Shown in pieces: positions 49,056 to 60,030 of a stretch of DNA of 64,000 nucleotides. The notes below the pieces were generated by a model that saw only the letters and a list, made by a program, of their open reading frames with translations, made no database searches and was not told where the DNA came from. Both the position numbers and the translations under genes were made by a program. The DNA is from Pogonophryne albipinna (Eukaryota; Chordata; Actinopteri; Perciformes; Artedidraconidae). The stretch spans positions 2,999,118 through 3,063,117 of the forward strand of contig CM053253.1 in the NCBI GenBank assembly GCA_028583405.1, read 5' to 3'. Position 1 is the first letter of the stretch. Every line of letters starts with the position of its first letter.

Positions 49056-50493
49056 CATCAGAATCAGAAACGGGTTTATTGCAGGTTCACACGTACGAGG
49101 AATTTACACAGATAGCGAACTATATTAAGAACACTGTAAAACAATATGGATAGATAGCAATAAAATAAAGCAGTAATTTACAGCGAAATAGAATGCAGTG
49201 AATTATAGAATATAAAATACGAAATATGTGCAGTAAGCAATATTTGAACATTGTGTGCATTAATGTAATGCGTATAGAGTCTGCGTTATGACTGAGGTAA
49301 AGTGTCAGTGGGGGAGCCGGGCCTTGTTCAAGAGGCCGGTAGCGAAGGGGAAGAAACTGTTCAGGTGGCGAGAGGTTTTGGTCCCGATGGAGCGCAGGCC
49401 AGAGGGGAGGGGGGTGAACAGTTTGTGTCCAGGGTGGGAGGGGTCTGCCACTATCTACCCTGCCCGCCTCAGGGTTCTGGAGGCGGGCAGGTCGTGGAGG
49501 GATGGCAGATTGCAGCCGATCACCTTGTCTGCAGAGCGGATGACACGCTGCAGCCGGCCCTTATTCTTGGCTGTGGCTGCGGCGTACCAGATGGTGATGG
49601 AGGAGGTGAGGATGGACTCGATGATGGAGGTGTAGAAGTTCACCATCATTGTCTTTGGCAGGTTGCATTTCTTCAGCTGCCTCAGGAACAACATCCTCTG
49701 CTGGGCTTTTTTGATTAGGGAGCAGCTGTTATGCTCCCATTTGAGGTCCTGGGCGATGATGGTGCCCAGGAAGCGGAAAGACTCCACAGCAGTTACTGGG
49801 GAGTCACACAGAGTGATGGGGTCGGGTGGGGCTGCGTTCTTCCTAAAGTCCACAACCATCTCCACTGTCTTGAGAGCATTGAGCTCTAAGTGGTTGTCCC
49901 TGCACCAGGTCACCAGATGGTCCCAGACTCGTCCCCACCAGAGATGAGTCCGATGAGCGTGGTGTCGTCTGCGAATTTCAGGACCTTGACAGACTGGTGA
50001 CTAGAGGTGCAGCTGTTGGTGTACAGGGAGAAGAGCAGAGGGGAAAGAACGCAGCCTTGAGGGGAACCAGTGCTGATGGTCCGGGGGTCAGAGACGTGTT
50101 TCCCCAGCCTCACGTGCTGCTTCCTGTCAGACAGGAGGTCTGTGATCCACCTGCAGGTGGAGTAGGGCACGTGCAACTGGGAGAGCTTGTCCTGCAGCAG
50201 CGCCGGGATGATGGTGTTGAAGGCAGAGCTGAAGTCCACAAACAGGATCCTGGCATAGTAGTTTCCTGCTGTGTCCAGGTGCTGGAGGAGGAAGTGAAGG
50301 GCCATGTTGACAGCGTCGTCCACAAACCTGTTGGCTCTGTAGGTGAACTGCAGGGGGTCCAGGAGGGGGTCTGTGATGGATTTTAGGTGTGATAGGACAA
50401 GGCGCTCAAAGGACTTCATAAGGTCAGGGCGACGGGTCTGTAGTCGTTTAATCCTGAGATCCTGTTTTCTTGGGAACCGGGATGATGGTGGAC
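49056..50493 (-). mobile_element. Rex1/CR1-like LINE, reverse transcriptase fragment
   Basis: The minus strand encodes reverse transcriptase motifs in two overlapping frames: FERLVLSHL, QFTYRANRF, LFVDFSSAFNTI, STGSPQGCVLSPLLF, the catalytic FADD, then FRFLGTII, KKAQQRMLFLRQLKK and SIESILTSSITIWYA. The frame changes near 49910. It is 5'-truncated, with 3' end ATCAGAATCAG-like at about 49056. It sits inside spacer unit c, replacing the bases between ACAAACA and CTGCTCATT seen in unit b. Confidence 0.85.
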
Positions 50494-51380
50494 TGCTCAT
50501 TCTCATGCCATTATTTATGAAACTAGACCTGGACTAAAAAAACATAAAGAACAATGAAGCAAATACTATTTTTTCTTATAATTTCTATTTTTAAATCTTG
50601 AATATCAAGCCATGCCAGAGACATGGATCTAGAGATGGAAATGTTAGTCTGCCTTTCGTTCCACCATTCTTGTCCGGACTCAAATACAGCGGAGGAAATA
50701 ATGATTTGATCCCTTGCCGATTTTGTAAGTTTAACCACTTACAAAGAAATTAACAGTTTATCATTTTAATGGTAGGTTTATTTTACTAACAAGATACAGA
50801 ATATAAAAAAGGATATCCAGAAATGTACATCATATAGGAGATATCAATTAATTTGCATTAAGTTGTGGGAAATAAGTTGGACACACGATAAAGGAAATGT
50901 TCAAATTCGGCTCTGATCGTAACAACATCGGGCCATTCGTGAGGGCATCTTAAGCCATCGTATGACCGCCGGTGGAGTTTCTCAGGCTCCGGCAGCAACT
51001 TCGTGAGCAGTGGCTAAATCTTTGGCATGCCAAAAAATTGCCAAAATACCTTACGAAGGTTCATTTTCGTGTTGAATTAGTGTCCATTTTGCCCTTCGTA
51101 AGGCCATCGTGAGGGCATCTTGTCAAATCGTGTCGTTTACTTTGTGTGATCATCGGTGCCATCGGGCATTTTTCGCCTCACAAAGACAATACGAAGGAAA
51201 CAAGAAGCTGCCCGATTGTCTTAGGAAGGCAACACGACTATGTGAAGCCCTCGCAATGCCGTCGTGTAGTCATCGTATTATAGTACAATGACATCGAGAT
51301 GGGACCACGCCACGGTATCGGCGAAGACAGCCGAATTTGAGTAGCTCAAGCGTTTCCCATGTGTCATGGTAACGTGGACG

Positions 51381-51480
51381 TATAAAAGGCCAGCCTCAGA
51401 GCATCTTCCTCAGTCAGCCCTGAGCAACTCTACAGAGCAGAGGCGCTTCAATCACAATTCATCACAAATGCTCAATCGAA
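51381..51480 (+). promoter_or_regulatory. Candidate Pol II promoter in the insertion
   Basis: TATAAAAG at 51381-51388 is followed about 30 bp later by CTCAGTCAGCCC, an initiator-like region, in an otherwise gene-free stretch. No long ORF follows, so the product is unknown; it may be the decayed promoter of the element. Confidence 0.35.
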
Positions 51481-51689
51481 GTCAGTAGCAGTGATGATAC
51501 CTGTATTAAGCAGGTGAAACAGGAGCATGAGGACACGGTGTGCTATGTTTCCTTGCAGATCGCTTCTCTGGTTGTTTTATTGCACAACAAAATCATGTAA
51601 ACATATTATGTAAATAACCCAATTTGTGTTCTGTGAAGCTGAAAAGGATATTACCTTGTTTTTGTTACTTTCGTTGCAGTTGTATGTCA

Positions 51690-52051
51690 TTTTGGAGAAA
51701 CCAGCTAGAGTGCGCTAGAATTTGAAAGTACACGACAGGAAAAAATCTGCCTCTTCCTTCAGACTTCCTTACAGAGCCCCTCCTCCAACACACACGAACA
51801 TGACCAATGAGGGCACGAGATAAGTTTGTGCACAGATGGAAGGCTGACAGGCTGGTAGGCCATCCAGTTATTTTTGCCGGGCCGGCTACAATGATTGGTC
51901 GTGCTTTTTACAGCGCCACGGCTTCTACAGATGACATTTTTTAATGTATTTATTGTCAAAGCATTTAATATATTCATTGCTATCGGGATGTTAAGAGCAT
52001 TCCATGGAATATAACAAAAAATGTTTCTGAAATAAATTACATACCCCACCT
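51690..52051. mobile_element. TTAA-type MITE, family 1 (left end damaged)
   Basis: TTTTGGAGAAACCAGCTAGAG onward matches 31740 and following, and the right end ATACCCCACCT is followed by TTAA (52052-52055). The left inverted repeat is missing. Confidence 0.85.
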
Positions 52052-52664
52052 TTAACTTCCTGTTTTATTTAGATGCTTTTATTTTGAAGGCGAGTTTACG
52101 CTGTTGACAGGAAATTGTTGTTGCTACGGAGACAATTTGATACGGCCCTCGAGGTAACACACGCAAAAAAGAAAAAAAATTAAGAAATCTAGATGGCAAA
52201 ATAATTAAACAAGCGAGTGCCTGTTTTTCCTGTCCAAGCTCAGGGTCCTTGAACCCAACACGAGCCTAACGTGTCATCACGTGGTATATGTCTCGTCCGA
52301 CAGGGGTTTAGAGCTGCCGGAGAGCAGAGCACCAGAACGCCGCTCCGGGCCGGGACTTCACAAATGCCTGTACCCATAAGGAGCCGTACACATGCCGCAG
52401 TTTTTGCGTGACTGTGTCTTTAGTTGAAAGCCCAGTGGCGATCTGCTCATCTGTCATACCGATCATACAGTCAATAACTTTGTTGTTATTAGCATCTGGT
52501 TAGCTAGCTATGCTAACGAATATAAGAAGCTTTTTCTCCAACCAGTGAGGTAAAGGCACATCTTTATATGATCATTATAGTTATCAAAAAATAAGAGAAT
52601 AAAGTAAACGGGTATAAAATACTATATGACAGTAAAAAAAAGTTGTTATTAATAAACAAGAATA

Positions 52665-52880
52665 CAGTTTGAAAGGGGAGTGATTTGTAAAATATCCATA
52701 AAGAAAAAGAAAATCCGCTTCCAGTTCTGTTTCATGGGTGTTGAGAGATGTATCTATAGATCTCCTCATGTTGCTCTCAAAGTGCACCAGATTTCTGCTT
52801 TTAACTTCAATATTTAAAAAAAAATCTTCCCCCCCGGAACATGCCCCCGGACCCCCCTTTAGGAGGTTAGGTCCCCCCCC
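52665..52880. mobile_element. Fragment of the hAT element seen at 5358-6415
   Basis: TTTGAAAGGGGAGTGATTTG through ATGCCCCCGGACCCCCCT matches 6093-6290. The terminal repeats are absent. 52060-52640 holds no recognised feature. Confidence 0.8.
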
Positions 52881-54746
52881 CCACTTAAATCATGTTCACA
52901 TGGATAGGAAACTAAATTGCACACATCTTGTGTCCATATCTTTCTGTTTTGGTGGTCATGCCACAACTGTGCACGTGCATGCATCGAATCATGGTAAAAT
53001 ATCTGGATTGAGAGGTTGCTTTTTCTCTGCACAGCATGAAAGAAAGGCCAAATGAAGGGGCTGTGATTTTAGTATTTTTAAGCAGACGTCAATAATTTGT
53101 ACGGCCCTCGGAGGATGTTGAAAAAATTGAAATGGCCCTTGAGAGGAAAAAGGTTCCCCACCCCTGTTCTAAATCATCAGTAAAGTCTACGACCATCTTT
53201 CCGTGTGTGGTTCGGGTGCCATCGTGTGGCCTTCTGTAGGCATCGTACTTGCTTCGGCTGTTGCTTGACTGTTGACCAAGTTCGGGGCCATCTTCGTGCG
53301 AAATTCACAATTCCATATTCGTGTGTCTATCTGGTGTCAATTTCGGGACAGTGTGACGCCAGCCTTAAGAATGTACTCCTAATATCAACTTGTTACCTGT
53401 ATAAAAGACACCTGTTCACAGAATCAATCAATCACATTCCAACCTCTCCTCCATGGGCAAGACCAAAGAGCTGTCTAAGGACCGCAGGGACAAGATTGTA
53501 GACCTGCACAAGGCTGGGATTGGCTACAAGACCATCAGAAAGTAGCTTGGAGAAGGAGACAACTGTTGGTGTGATTATTCGTGAAAGACAAAATGAGCAT
53601 CAATGGCCCTCGGTCTGCGGCTCCACACAAGATCTCGCCCCTATTGATAATCATGCGGGAGGAACTTGTTAATGATTTAGGGTCTCGGGGCGGCTCAATT
53701 TTGAATTGAGCCGTCCCTTATAGATACTATCTCTTTACGTTAGTGATGGGAATTCTGGCTCTTTTTAGTGAGTCAGTTTACCGCCGCTTCGAGGCTGGCG
53801 CTCGCAGTTCACGCGAGTGCTCCACTAGTAGTCACAACGTTCCTGACGTTAGCGAGCTAAACAGATCTTCAAACAAAACCCTTTTTATTTCTGTATTGGA
53901 GAACTGAGAAACGGCTCTGGTGTCCTTCCTGCCCTGCTGTGTCTTGTGTTTGAGATTAGTTTTGCATGCATATCATACCATCCTTACAGTGTTAAACTCT
54001 AACCAAAAGTAAAGCTGTTTAACTGTAAAAACATATTCATAGTAAAGTACTGTTAACAGTTAATTGTGAATACAAAATGAATTATTACAGGGTGATACAA
54101 ATGATATCATAACATATAGACTTAAGGAGCAAGTATTGATTACCTTTCATTTTGATACTTTGAGTACCTGTTCCTGATTATAATCACAATATGCATGTAT
54201 TTCACTTTTAATGTAGTATTTTGACAGTGTTGATCTCATCCAAAGAGAACATACGTATTGTTCCAGGTTTAACCTCTGGGTTGTTTCATTGTGCTGCTTT
54301 GACCTTTCTTACTTTATGCAAACAGGGTGATTTGAATGTTATATCAAAGCAAAATCAGCATACCCAAATTAACACTCTCAGATTTGATTTCAACACTTTG
54401 TGTCAATGGGTCCACACCACATAGTGTACATTTAACTATGTTTGCAGGTACTTTAACCCCAATTTGGTGTAATTTTTAACTCTATTTGGAGATCAAATAA
54501 AAATTATATTTGTTTGTTCTTCTCAACAGAAGATAGTTGTTAACCACTGTCACTCCCATATTTACACTATAATGTGTAAACAGAGGTGGGAAGTAACTAA
54601 GTACATTTGCTCAAGTACTGTACTTAAGATATAATACCAACTTTGATAACACTTTAATGCGTCAATAATTATAACCAAAACATATCATATATTTTTTTCT
54701 GAAATGGGCCAATCTGCAAATGAGTACCTTTACTTTAAGTATATTC

Positions 54747-55243
54747 TAGGGATCTAACGATACCAAAAACTCACGGTACGATAATATAGCGATAAAAAGT
54801 CCACGGTACGATATTTATCGCGATATTGAAAAATAAAGGAAAAAAATTGTGAATTTTTTTTTTTTACATTTTTTTTTACATTGATTTTTTTTCTTTATTA
54901 AATAATAAATCGGATTTGTACAGCATTTGAGTTGGATAGTAGTATTTTAAAGTGTCAACAATATAATAATCAGACCCTGCAAAGAATAAATCAAGTTTAA
55001 CTTTAGTTTTTCAAGTAACTCAACTCTAACTCACTCACTCACTCACTCAGCATCATCAAGGTTATCTTTTAGGAATATGAGCATGTCCACATTTCCAGGT
55101 CGAAGCTGGGATGTTTGGGCGTTTACAAAATCCCCTGCTGTGGAAACAATTCTCTTGCTTGGTACTGATGTTGCTGGGACAGAGAGATATGCTTTGGTAC
55201 GGTGGCCCTGAAGTGCAAGACACCACAGCATTTCACAAAACAC
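54747..55243 (-). pseudogene. hAT (ZBED-like) transposase C-terminal remnant
   Basis: The minus strand at about 55050-55190 encodes YLSVPATSVPSKRIVSTAGD and VDMLIFLKDNL, the C-terminal dimerisation region typical of hAT transposases. CTAGGGATCTAACGATACC at 54747 resembles a hAT terminal repeat. The upstream part of the gene is absent; a 20-bp tandem repeat lies there instead. Confidence 0.75.
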
Positions 55244-55317
55244 AACAGCATTTCACAAAACACAACAGCATTTCACAAAACACAACAGCATTTCACAAAA
55301 CACAACAGCATTTCACA
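55221..55317. repeat. 20-bp tandem repeat, about 5 copies
   Basis: The unit CACAACAGCATTTCACAAAA is repeated with almost no divergence. Confidence 0.97.
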
Positions 55318-56128
55318 TTGGACGGAAAGGGTATTACTTTAGGGAGAACACTTCTTGTTTGTGATTGGACAGAGCCAGTCAGAGAAGCACTGCTGTGTTG
55401 GTTGTTTTTGCTGCCAGTCAAGAAATGACGCTTCGTGATTGGCCCAACACATCAGCCGTTGGAGCACACACTCAGAGCTCACAGCTCCTCATATCTGTTC
55501 AGAAACTGGACAAAAGTTAAACATATACAAAACCAGACTGTTGTTGACAAATCAAATTATTGATTTATTAATTTGAATACAAATTCAAGTTAGTAGCTAT
55601 TAAAGTCATAAAAAGACAGAAATGTATAATTTTTTCTTTAATAGAAATGTTTCTTCTGCCCGTAAAGTTTCCAAACTCACCCCCTGTCTGTCATGTGTGT
55701 ATTTGTTTCCTGTCTGTGTTTTCCCTCCTGTGTGATTACCTGATTCTGTTCACCTGTGTCTTTGTGTTTTCCCTCCCCTCCCCAGCTGTGTCTTGATTGG
55801 CCATGTGTGTATTTAAGTTCTTGTTTTGTGGGTTCCTTTTTGTGCTTAGAGGGAGATAGAGTTCCTGTCTGGGTTTTTTGTTGATCCTGTTGCCTTGAAT
55901 AAAGGTTTTTTGCTGTTAAACTATCGTCTGTCTGCACTTGGGTCCTCCCTGCGCTGCTCAACCCTAACAGAAGGAACCCACCAAAGATGGACCCAGCAGA
56001 CAGCCTGTACGAGGTGACGTACAATTTGATGTGCTTTAAAAATGACTGTCGATATGCTTCCAGTAGTGAAGAGAGGCAGTCTATTATCTCAACGGCACGC
56101 CAAGAAGTAACCTCAAGGCCCTGGTTAA

Positions 56129-56511
56129 AGGTGGGGTAGGTAAGTTTGAGAAAGCGGCTCGAGATACACTTTTTGTTATATTCCATGGAATGCTCTTAAC
56201 ATCCCGATAGCAATGAATATCTTAAGTGCTTTGACAAAAGATCCATTAAAAAAAGTCATCTGTGGAAGCCGTAGAAAAGCAAAAAGCACCACCAATCATC
56301 TGAGCCGGCCCGGCTAAAGTAACTGGATGGCCTACCTGCCTGTCAGCCTTCCATCTGGGCACAAACTTACCTCGTGCCCTCATTGGTCATGTGCGCGTTC
56401 GTGTGTGTTGGAGGAGGGGCTCTGTAAGGAAGTGGCAGATTTTTTTCCGGCTGTGTATTTTCAAATTCTAGCGCACTCAAGCTGGTTTCTCCAAAATTAC
56501 CTACCCCACCT
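56129..56511. mobile_element. TTAA-flanked MITE, family 1 (copy C)
   Basis: TTAA at 56125-56128 and 56512-56515. The ends are AGGTGGGGTAGGTAAG and TTACCTACCCCACCT; orientation is opposite to 31725-32060. It is inserted into the gag-like part of the LTR element. Confidence 0.93.
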
Positions 56512-56903
56512 TTAAGGGACTTACTACCCGAGTGGGTGGAGGACTTTTTTGGTAGCTTTTAGGTCAAACCTGTTTCCCGACATGCTAGCCCCTGGCATGC
56601 TAGCCCCCTGCCGGCCACAGTTCCCAACAAGGCTCCTTTCAAGGACCCTTTCGCTGGGTCTCGTCTGGCCTTTGGAGGACCTCTGAGCCTCCACAAGGCT
56701 TCAAGGCAGCATGGAAGGAAACTCAATGCCAGGATTCCAGCCCCAGCAGCTATAGTTCCGGCTCCAGTCCCAGCCCCAGCAGCCATGGTCCCAGCCCCAG
56801 CAGCCATGGTCCCAGCCCCAGAAGACATGGTTCAGGCCCTGTTTCCGGCCCCAGCAGCCATGGTCCCTCCTCTAGTCCCAACTCAATTACCTTCTCAAGT
56901 CCC

Positions 56904-58250
56904 TTGTCTAGTCCCTTGTCTAGTCCCTTGTCTAGTCCATCGTCCAGTCCCTTCTCTAGTCCCTTCTCTAGTCCCTTCTCTAGTCCCATCTCTAGTCCCA
57001 TCTCTAGTCCCTTCTCTAGTCCCTTCTCTAGTTCCAACTCAAGTCCCTTCTCTAGTCCCAACTCAAGTCCCCTCTCGAGTCCCCTCTCGAGTCCCCTCTC
57101 GAGTCCCCTCTCCAGTCCCCTTTCAAGTCCCCTCTCGAGTCCCCTCTCAAGTCCCTACCCTATGTCCTGGTCCGTTGGGGGTTCCGCTGGGGGTCCTGCC
57201 AACTCCATGTCCTGTCCCGTTGGGGGTTCCGCCGACTACTCTTCTGCCGGGGGTCCTGCCAACCCTATGTCCTGTGCCGTTGGAGGCCCCGCCGACTACT
57301 CTTCTGCCGGGGGTCCTGCCAACCCTATGTCCTGTGCCGTTGGAGGCCCCGCCGACTACTCTTCTGCTGGGGGTCCTGCCAACTCCATGTCCTGTCCCGT
57401 TGGGGGTCCCGCCGACGACTCTTCTGCCGGGGGTCCTGCCAACCCTATGTCCTGTGCCATTGGAGGCCCCGCCGACTACTCTTCTGCCGGGGGTCCTGCC
57501 AGCCCTATGTCCTGTGCCGTTGGAGGTTCTGCTTGGGGTCCTGCCAGCTCTGTGTCCTGTCCCGTTAGGGGTCCCGCCGACTGCTCTTCTGCCGGGGGCC
57601 CTGCCAACACCATATCCTGTCCTGTTGGGGGTCCCGCTGACGCCTGCTCCGCCGGGTTTCCTGCCAGCACCGTGTCCTGTTTGGTGTCCCGTCGACACTC
57701 TCAAGCCCCCTCTCGAGTCCTCACTCAAGCCCCCTCTCAAGCCCCCTCTCCAGTCCCCTCTCCAGTCCCCTCTCCAGTCCCCTCTCGAGTCCCATCTCAA
57801 GTCCCTACCCTATGTCCTGGTCCGTTGGGGGTTCCGCTGGGGGTCCTGCCAACTCCATGTCCTGTTCCGTTGTGGGTCCCACTGACACCGCCCCATGTTC
57901 CATCCGGGGTCCCGTCTGCGCCTGACCCGCCAGGGGTTCCACGAGCTCCTGCCTGTCCTTGTGCCCGGCCCCCTGAGTTCCCCAGCTGCGGCCTTCGCCC
58001 TCGAGCCCGGCCCCCTGAGTGCCGCGGTCTTCGCCCTCGAGCCCGGCCCCCTGACTTTCCCGGCTGTGGCCTTCGTCCCTTTGTGGACTCTGCTTTGCCC
58101 CCGGGCCGTCCGCCCGAGTCCCCCTTCTCAACCTTTGCCGTGCCCCGTGCCGCCCGCCCAGATCCCTCCTCCAGACCCCCTCCATCCGCCCTGCTTGACC
58201 TTTTTGACTTTTTAGGGACGTCTGGGATCCGTCCCTTGAGGGGGGGATAA
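56904..58250 (+). CDS. 448-codon repeat ORF inside the LTR element
   Basis: The frame is open from 56904 to a TAA directly abutting the 3' LTR. The N-terminal part is SSPF/SSPI/SSPL four-residue repeats from a 12-bp unit (about 56890-57150). The middle is repeats of GGPADYSSAGGPANPMSC type from a 60-bp unit (about 57180-57700). The end has Pro/Arg-rich text such as RARPPE. No known domain was recognised. A second frame (56785-57885) is also open because the units are multiples of three, so coding status is unproven. It could be a degenerate gag-derived spacer or simply low complexity. Confidence 0.35.
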   Translation: MSSPLSSPLSSPSSSPFSSPFSSPFSSPISSPISSPFSSPFSSSNSSPFSSPNSSPLSSPLSSPLSSPLSSPLSSPLSSPLSSPYPMSWSVGGSAGGPANSMSCPVGGSADYSSAGGPANPMSCAVGGPADYSSAGGPANPMSCAVGGPADYSSAGGPANSMSCPVGGPADDSSAGGPANPMSCAIGGPADYSSAGGPASPMSCAVGGSAWGPASSVSCPVRGPADCSSAGGPANTISCPVGGPADACSAGFPASTVSCLVSRRHSQAPSRVLTQAPSQAPSPVPSPVPSPVPSRVPSQVPTLCPGPLGVPLGVLPTPCPVPLWVPLTPPHVPSGVPSAPDPPGVPRAPACPCARPPEFPSCGLRPRARPPECRGLRPRARPPDFPGCGLRPFVDSALPPGRPPESPFSTFAVPRAARPDPSSRPPPSALLDLFDFLGTSGIRPLRGG

Positions 58251-58679
58251 TGTTAGGATCTGTTTATTTTATGTTTTATTTTGGAATTGTCTAGGACTGT
58301 CGGTTCCTGTTTTTTCATTCAAGGATGTTCACCCCCTGTCTGTCATGTGTGTATTTGTTTTCTGTCTGTGTTTTCCCTCCTGTGTGATTACCTGATTCTG
58401 CTCACCTGTGTCTTTGTGTTTTCCCTCCCCTCCCCAGCTGTGTCTTGATTGGCCATGTGTGTATTCAAGTCGTTTTGTGGGTTCCTTTTTGTGCTTAGAG
58501 GGAGATAGAGTTCCTGTCTGTTGTTTTTTTGTTGATCCTGTTGCCTTGAATAAAGTTTTTTGCTGTTAAACTATCGTCTGTCTGCACTTGGGTCCTCCCT
58601 GCGCTGCTCAACCCTAACAGTCGTGGTCCATTGCAGCTTCCAACAGGAGTCATTTGGTGGGGCTCTTGGGAAAAAAGGT

Positions 58680-60030
58680 TGGGAACCCCTGATTTAGAGT
58701 ATCTAGAGATGCCATTCGGACCAATGCCCCAGCTGTCTTCCCGGCTCTGATGCATGATGTCCTCCGTGAAATCCTGAACCGTTCAGTTTTTGTGTATCTT
58801 GTTGTCATCTTAATATTCTCATGTACAATGGAGGAACACACCCAACATGTGCAGCAGGTTCTAAAAAGGCTCCTGGAAAACTAACTGAAAAATGCAAATG
58901 TCTTGTGGATTCAGTGGTCTTTCTAGGCTACCTCATCAAGCGAGAGCAGGTGAAAGCAGACACAGAGAAGGACCAAGCTGTGGCACAACGCCCCAAATCT
59001 TGCAGCAGGATGCAGCTCCAGCGTTTTTTGGGGTTTACACATTTTTGTTGTCGATATATCAGAGACTGTCGTGTGGCCATTCTTCTCAACCAACTCACCT
59101 CTAGGGTTGGGAACCGAAACTCTGTTCCAGATGAAAACCAATAAGAAAATGCCGGGTATCCAGACAAAATACACAATTTTGGTTCTGTTTAACGGTTCCT
59201 AAACGCGGTAGACCCTGCATTCCACCGGGTCCCTCTGCGTCGCGGTGACCCGGTGGAATACAGGGTAGGCGGACTGGCCATCAGTCACTTCATAACACCA
59301 AAGATGGATCGCGGTAAACGCTCTAAGGTGAGGCTCCACTACACTAAAAAAGAAAAAGACAAGGCACAGTGTAATGCCGCCGGTTAATAGCTTGCCACAG
59401 GCATACTGTCGCTCAGTTAAAATAAAGCACAGCTGTTGTGTAATACATTTGTATTGCATGTATATATTTTTTTGGTTGTAAAAATGTCAGTTAAAGCTTA
59501 AAAGACTAAAGATATTTTTGTTATCTAAACGTTTGACCTCTTTCTTTTACAATTTTGGAATCGAAACGGGGAATCGATCAGAATCGGAATCGATACATTT
59601 CAAACGTACCCATCCCTACTCACCTCCCCAGCAATCCATGTCTTGTGGACTCCTCAGGCTGATCCCGCCTTCTCAGAGCTGAGAGACATTTCTTGTCAGC
59701 CTCTACTGACACATCTCTACAGTTAATTGTTGAGATAGAAGATGCTTGAAGACGTCTGAGCGCAACTATGACGTTGGCAACAGGGAGCTGCTTGCTGTGA
59801 AGCTTGCACTGGAAGAATGGCGGAGCTGGCTGGAGGGCTCAAAACATCCATTCCTTGTGTGCACACACCATAGGAACCTACATAAAAACTGCCAAATGAT
59901 TAAACTCTTGTCAAGCCTGCTGGGCTTTCATTTTGGCAGATTCAACTTTACCTTTACCTATTGTTCCGATTCTAGAAACCTACAAACCTGACGCCCTGTC
60001 CCGGCAGTTTGCAGTGGATCATGACTCCAC
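58680..60030 (+). pseudogene. Ty3/Gypsy pol remnant (reverse transcriptase and RNase H)
   Basis: 58690-59100 retains decayed reverse transcriptase text: [27 protein letters not shown] and LQRFLGFTHFCCRYI, with many stops. 59740-59985 retains RNase H: SERNYDVGNRELLAVKLALEEW, then FNFTFTY. The two are separated by a hAT MITE. The start of the YxDD-bearing region is damaged. It may or may not belong with the adjacent LTR element. Confidence 0.85.
59102..59618. mobile_element. hAT MITE in the Gypsy remnant
   Basis: The ends are TAGGGTTGGG and CCCATCCCTA, flanked by a perfect 8-bp duplication CTCACCTC (59094-59101, 59619-59626). It contains an 18-bp imperfect hairpin (59214-59231 with 59247-59264). 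No transposase. Confidence 0.92.

Larger units (their letters stand above)
50885..53365. mobile_element. Composite insertion with CATCGT-rich ends
   Basis: Both ends are rich in TTCGTG, CCATCGTG and GGCATC words (50930-51290 and 53200-53320), suggesting subterminal motif repeats of one transposon. A TATA box is at 51381. Further elements are nested inside (51690-52051, 52665-52880). No transposase was recognised and the superfamily is unknown. Confidence 0.45.
50640..53680 (+). mobile_element. Tc1/mariner-like element, defective (copy 2, split)
   Basis: 50660-50880 matches 43335-43530, and 53371-53676 matches 43592-43905, including [20 protein letters not shown] and an early in-frame stop (TAG) after TIRK. 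About 2.5 kb of other sequence (50885-53365) separates the halves. The right end is cut at about 53676. Confidence 0.82.
55677..58619 (+). mobile_element. LTR retrotransposon, non-autonomous, with long Pro/Ser/Gly repeat ORF
   Basis: The 3' LTR is 58251-58619, bounded by TGTTAGG and CCTAACA and preceded by a G-rich polypurine tract (GAGGGGGGGATAA). The 5' LTR is 55677-55969, lacking its first ~75 bp. The LTRs are nearly identical. Inside, an ATG at 55987 (MDPADSLYEV) looks like a gag start, interrupted by a MITE at 56129-56511. No protease, reverse transcriptase or integrase lies between the LTRs, so it must depend on enzymes from elsewhere. Confidence 0.85.

Noticed and set aside
53691..53713. 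Short palindrome CGGCTCAATT / AATTGAGCCG
   Set aside because: Only 10 bp per arm with no supporting context; kept out of the findings.
57147..58185. Minus-strand ORFs over the LTR element
   Set aside because: They are complements of the in-frame 60-bp repeats.
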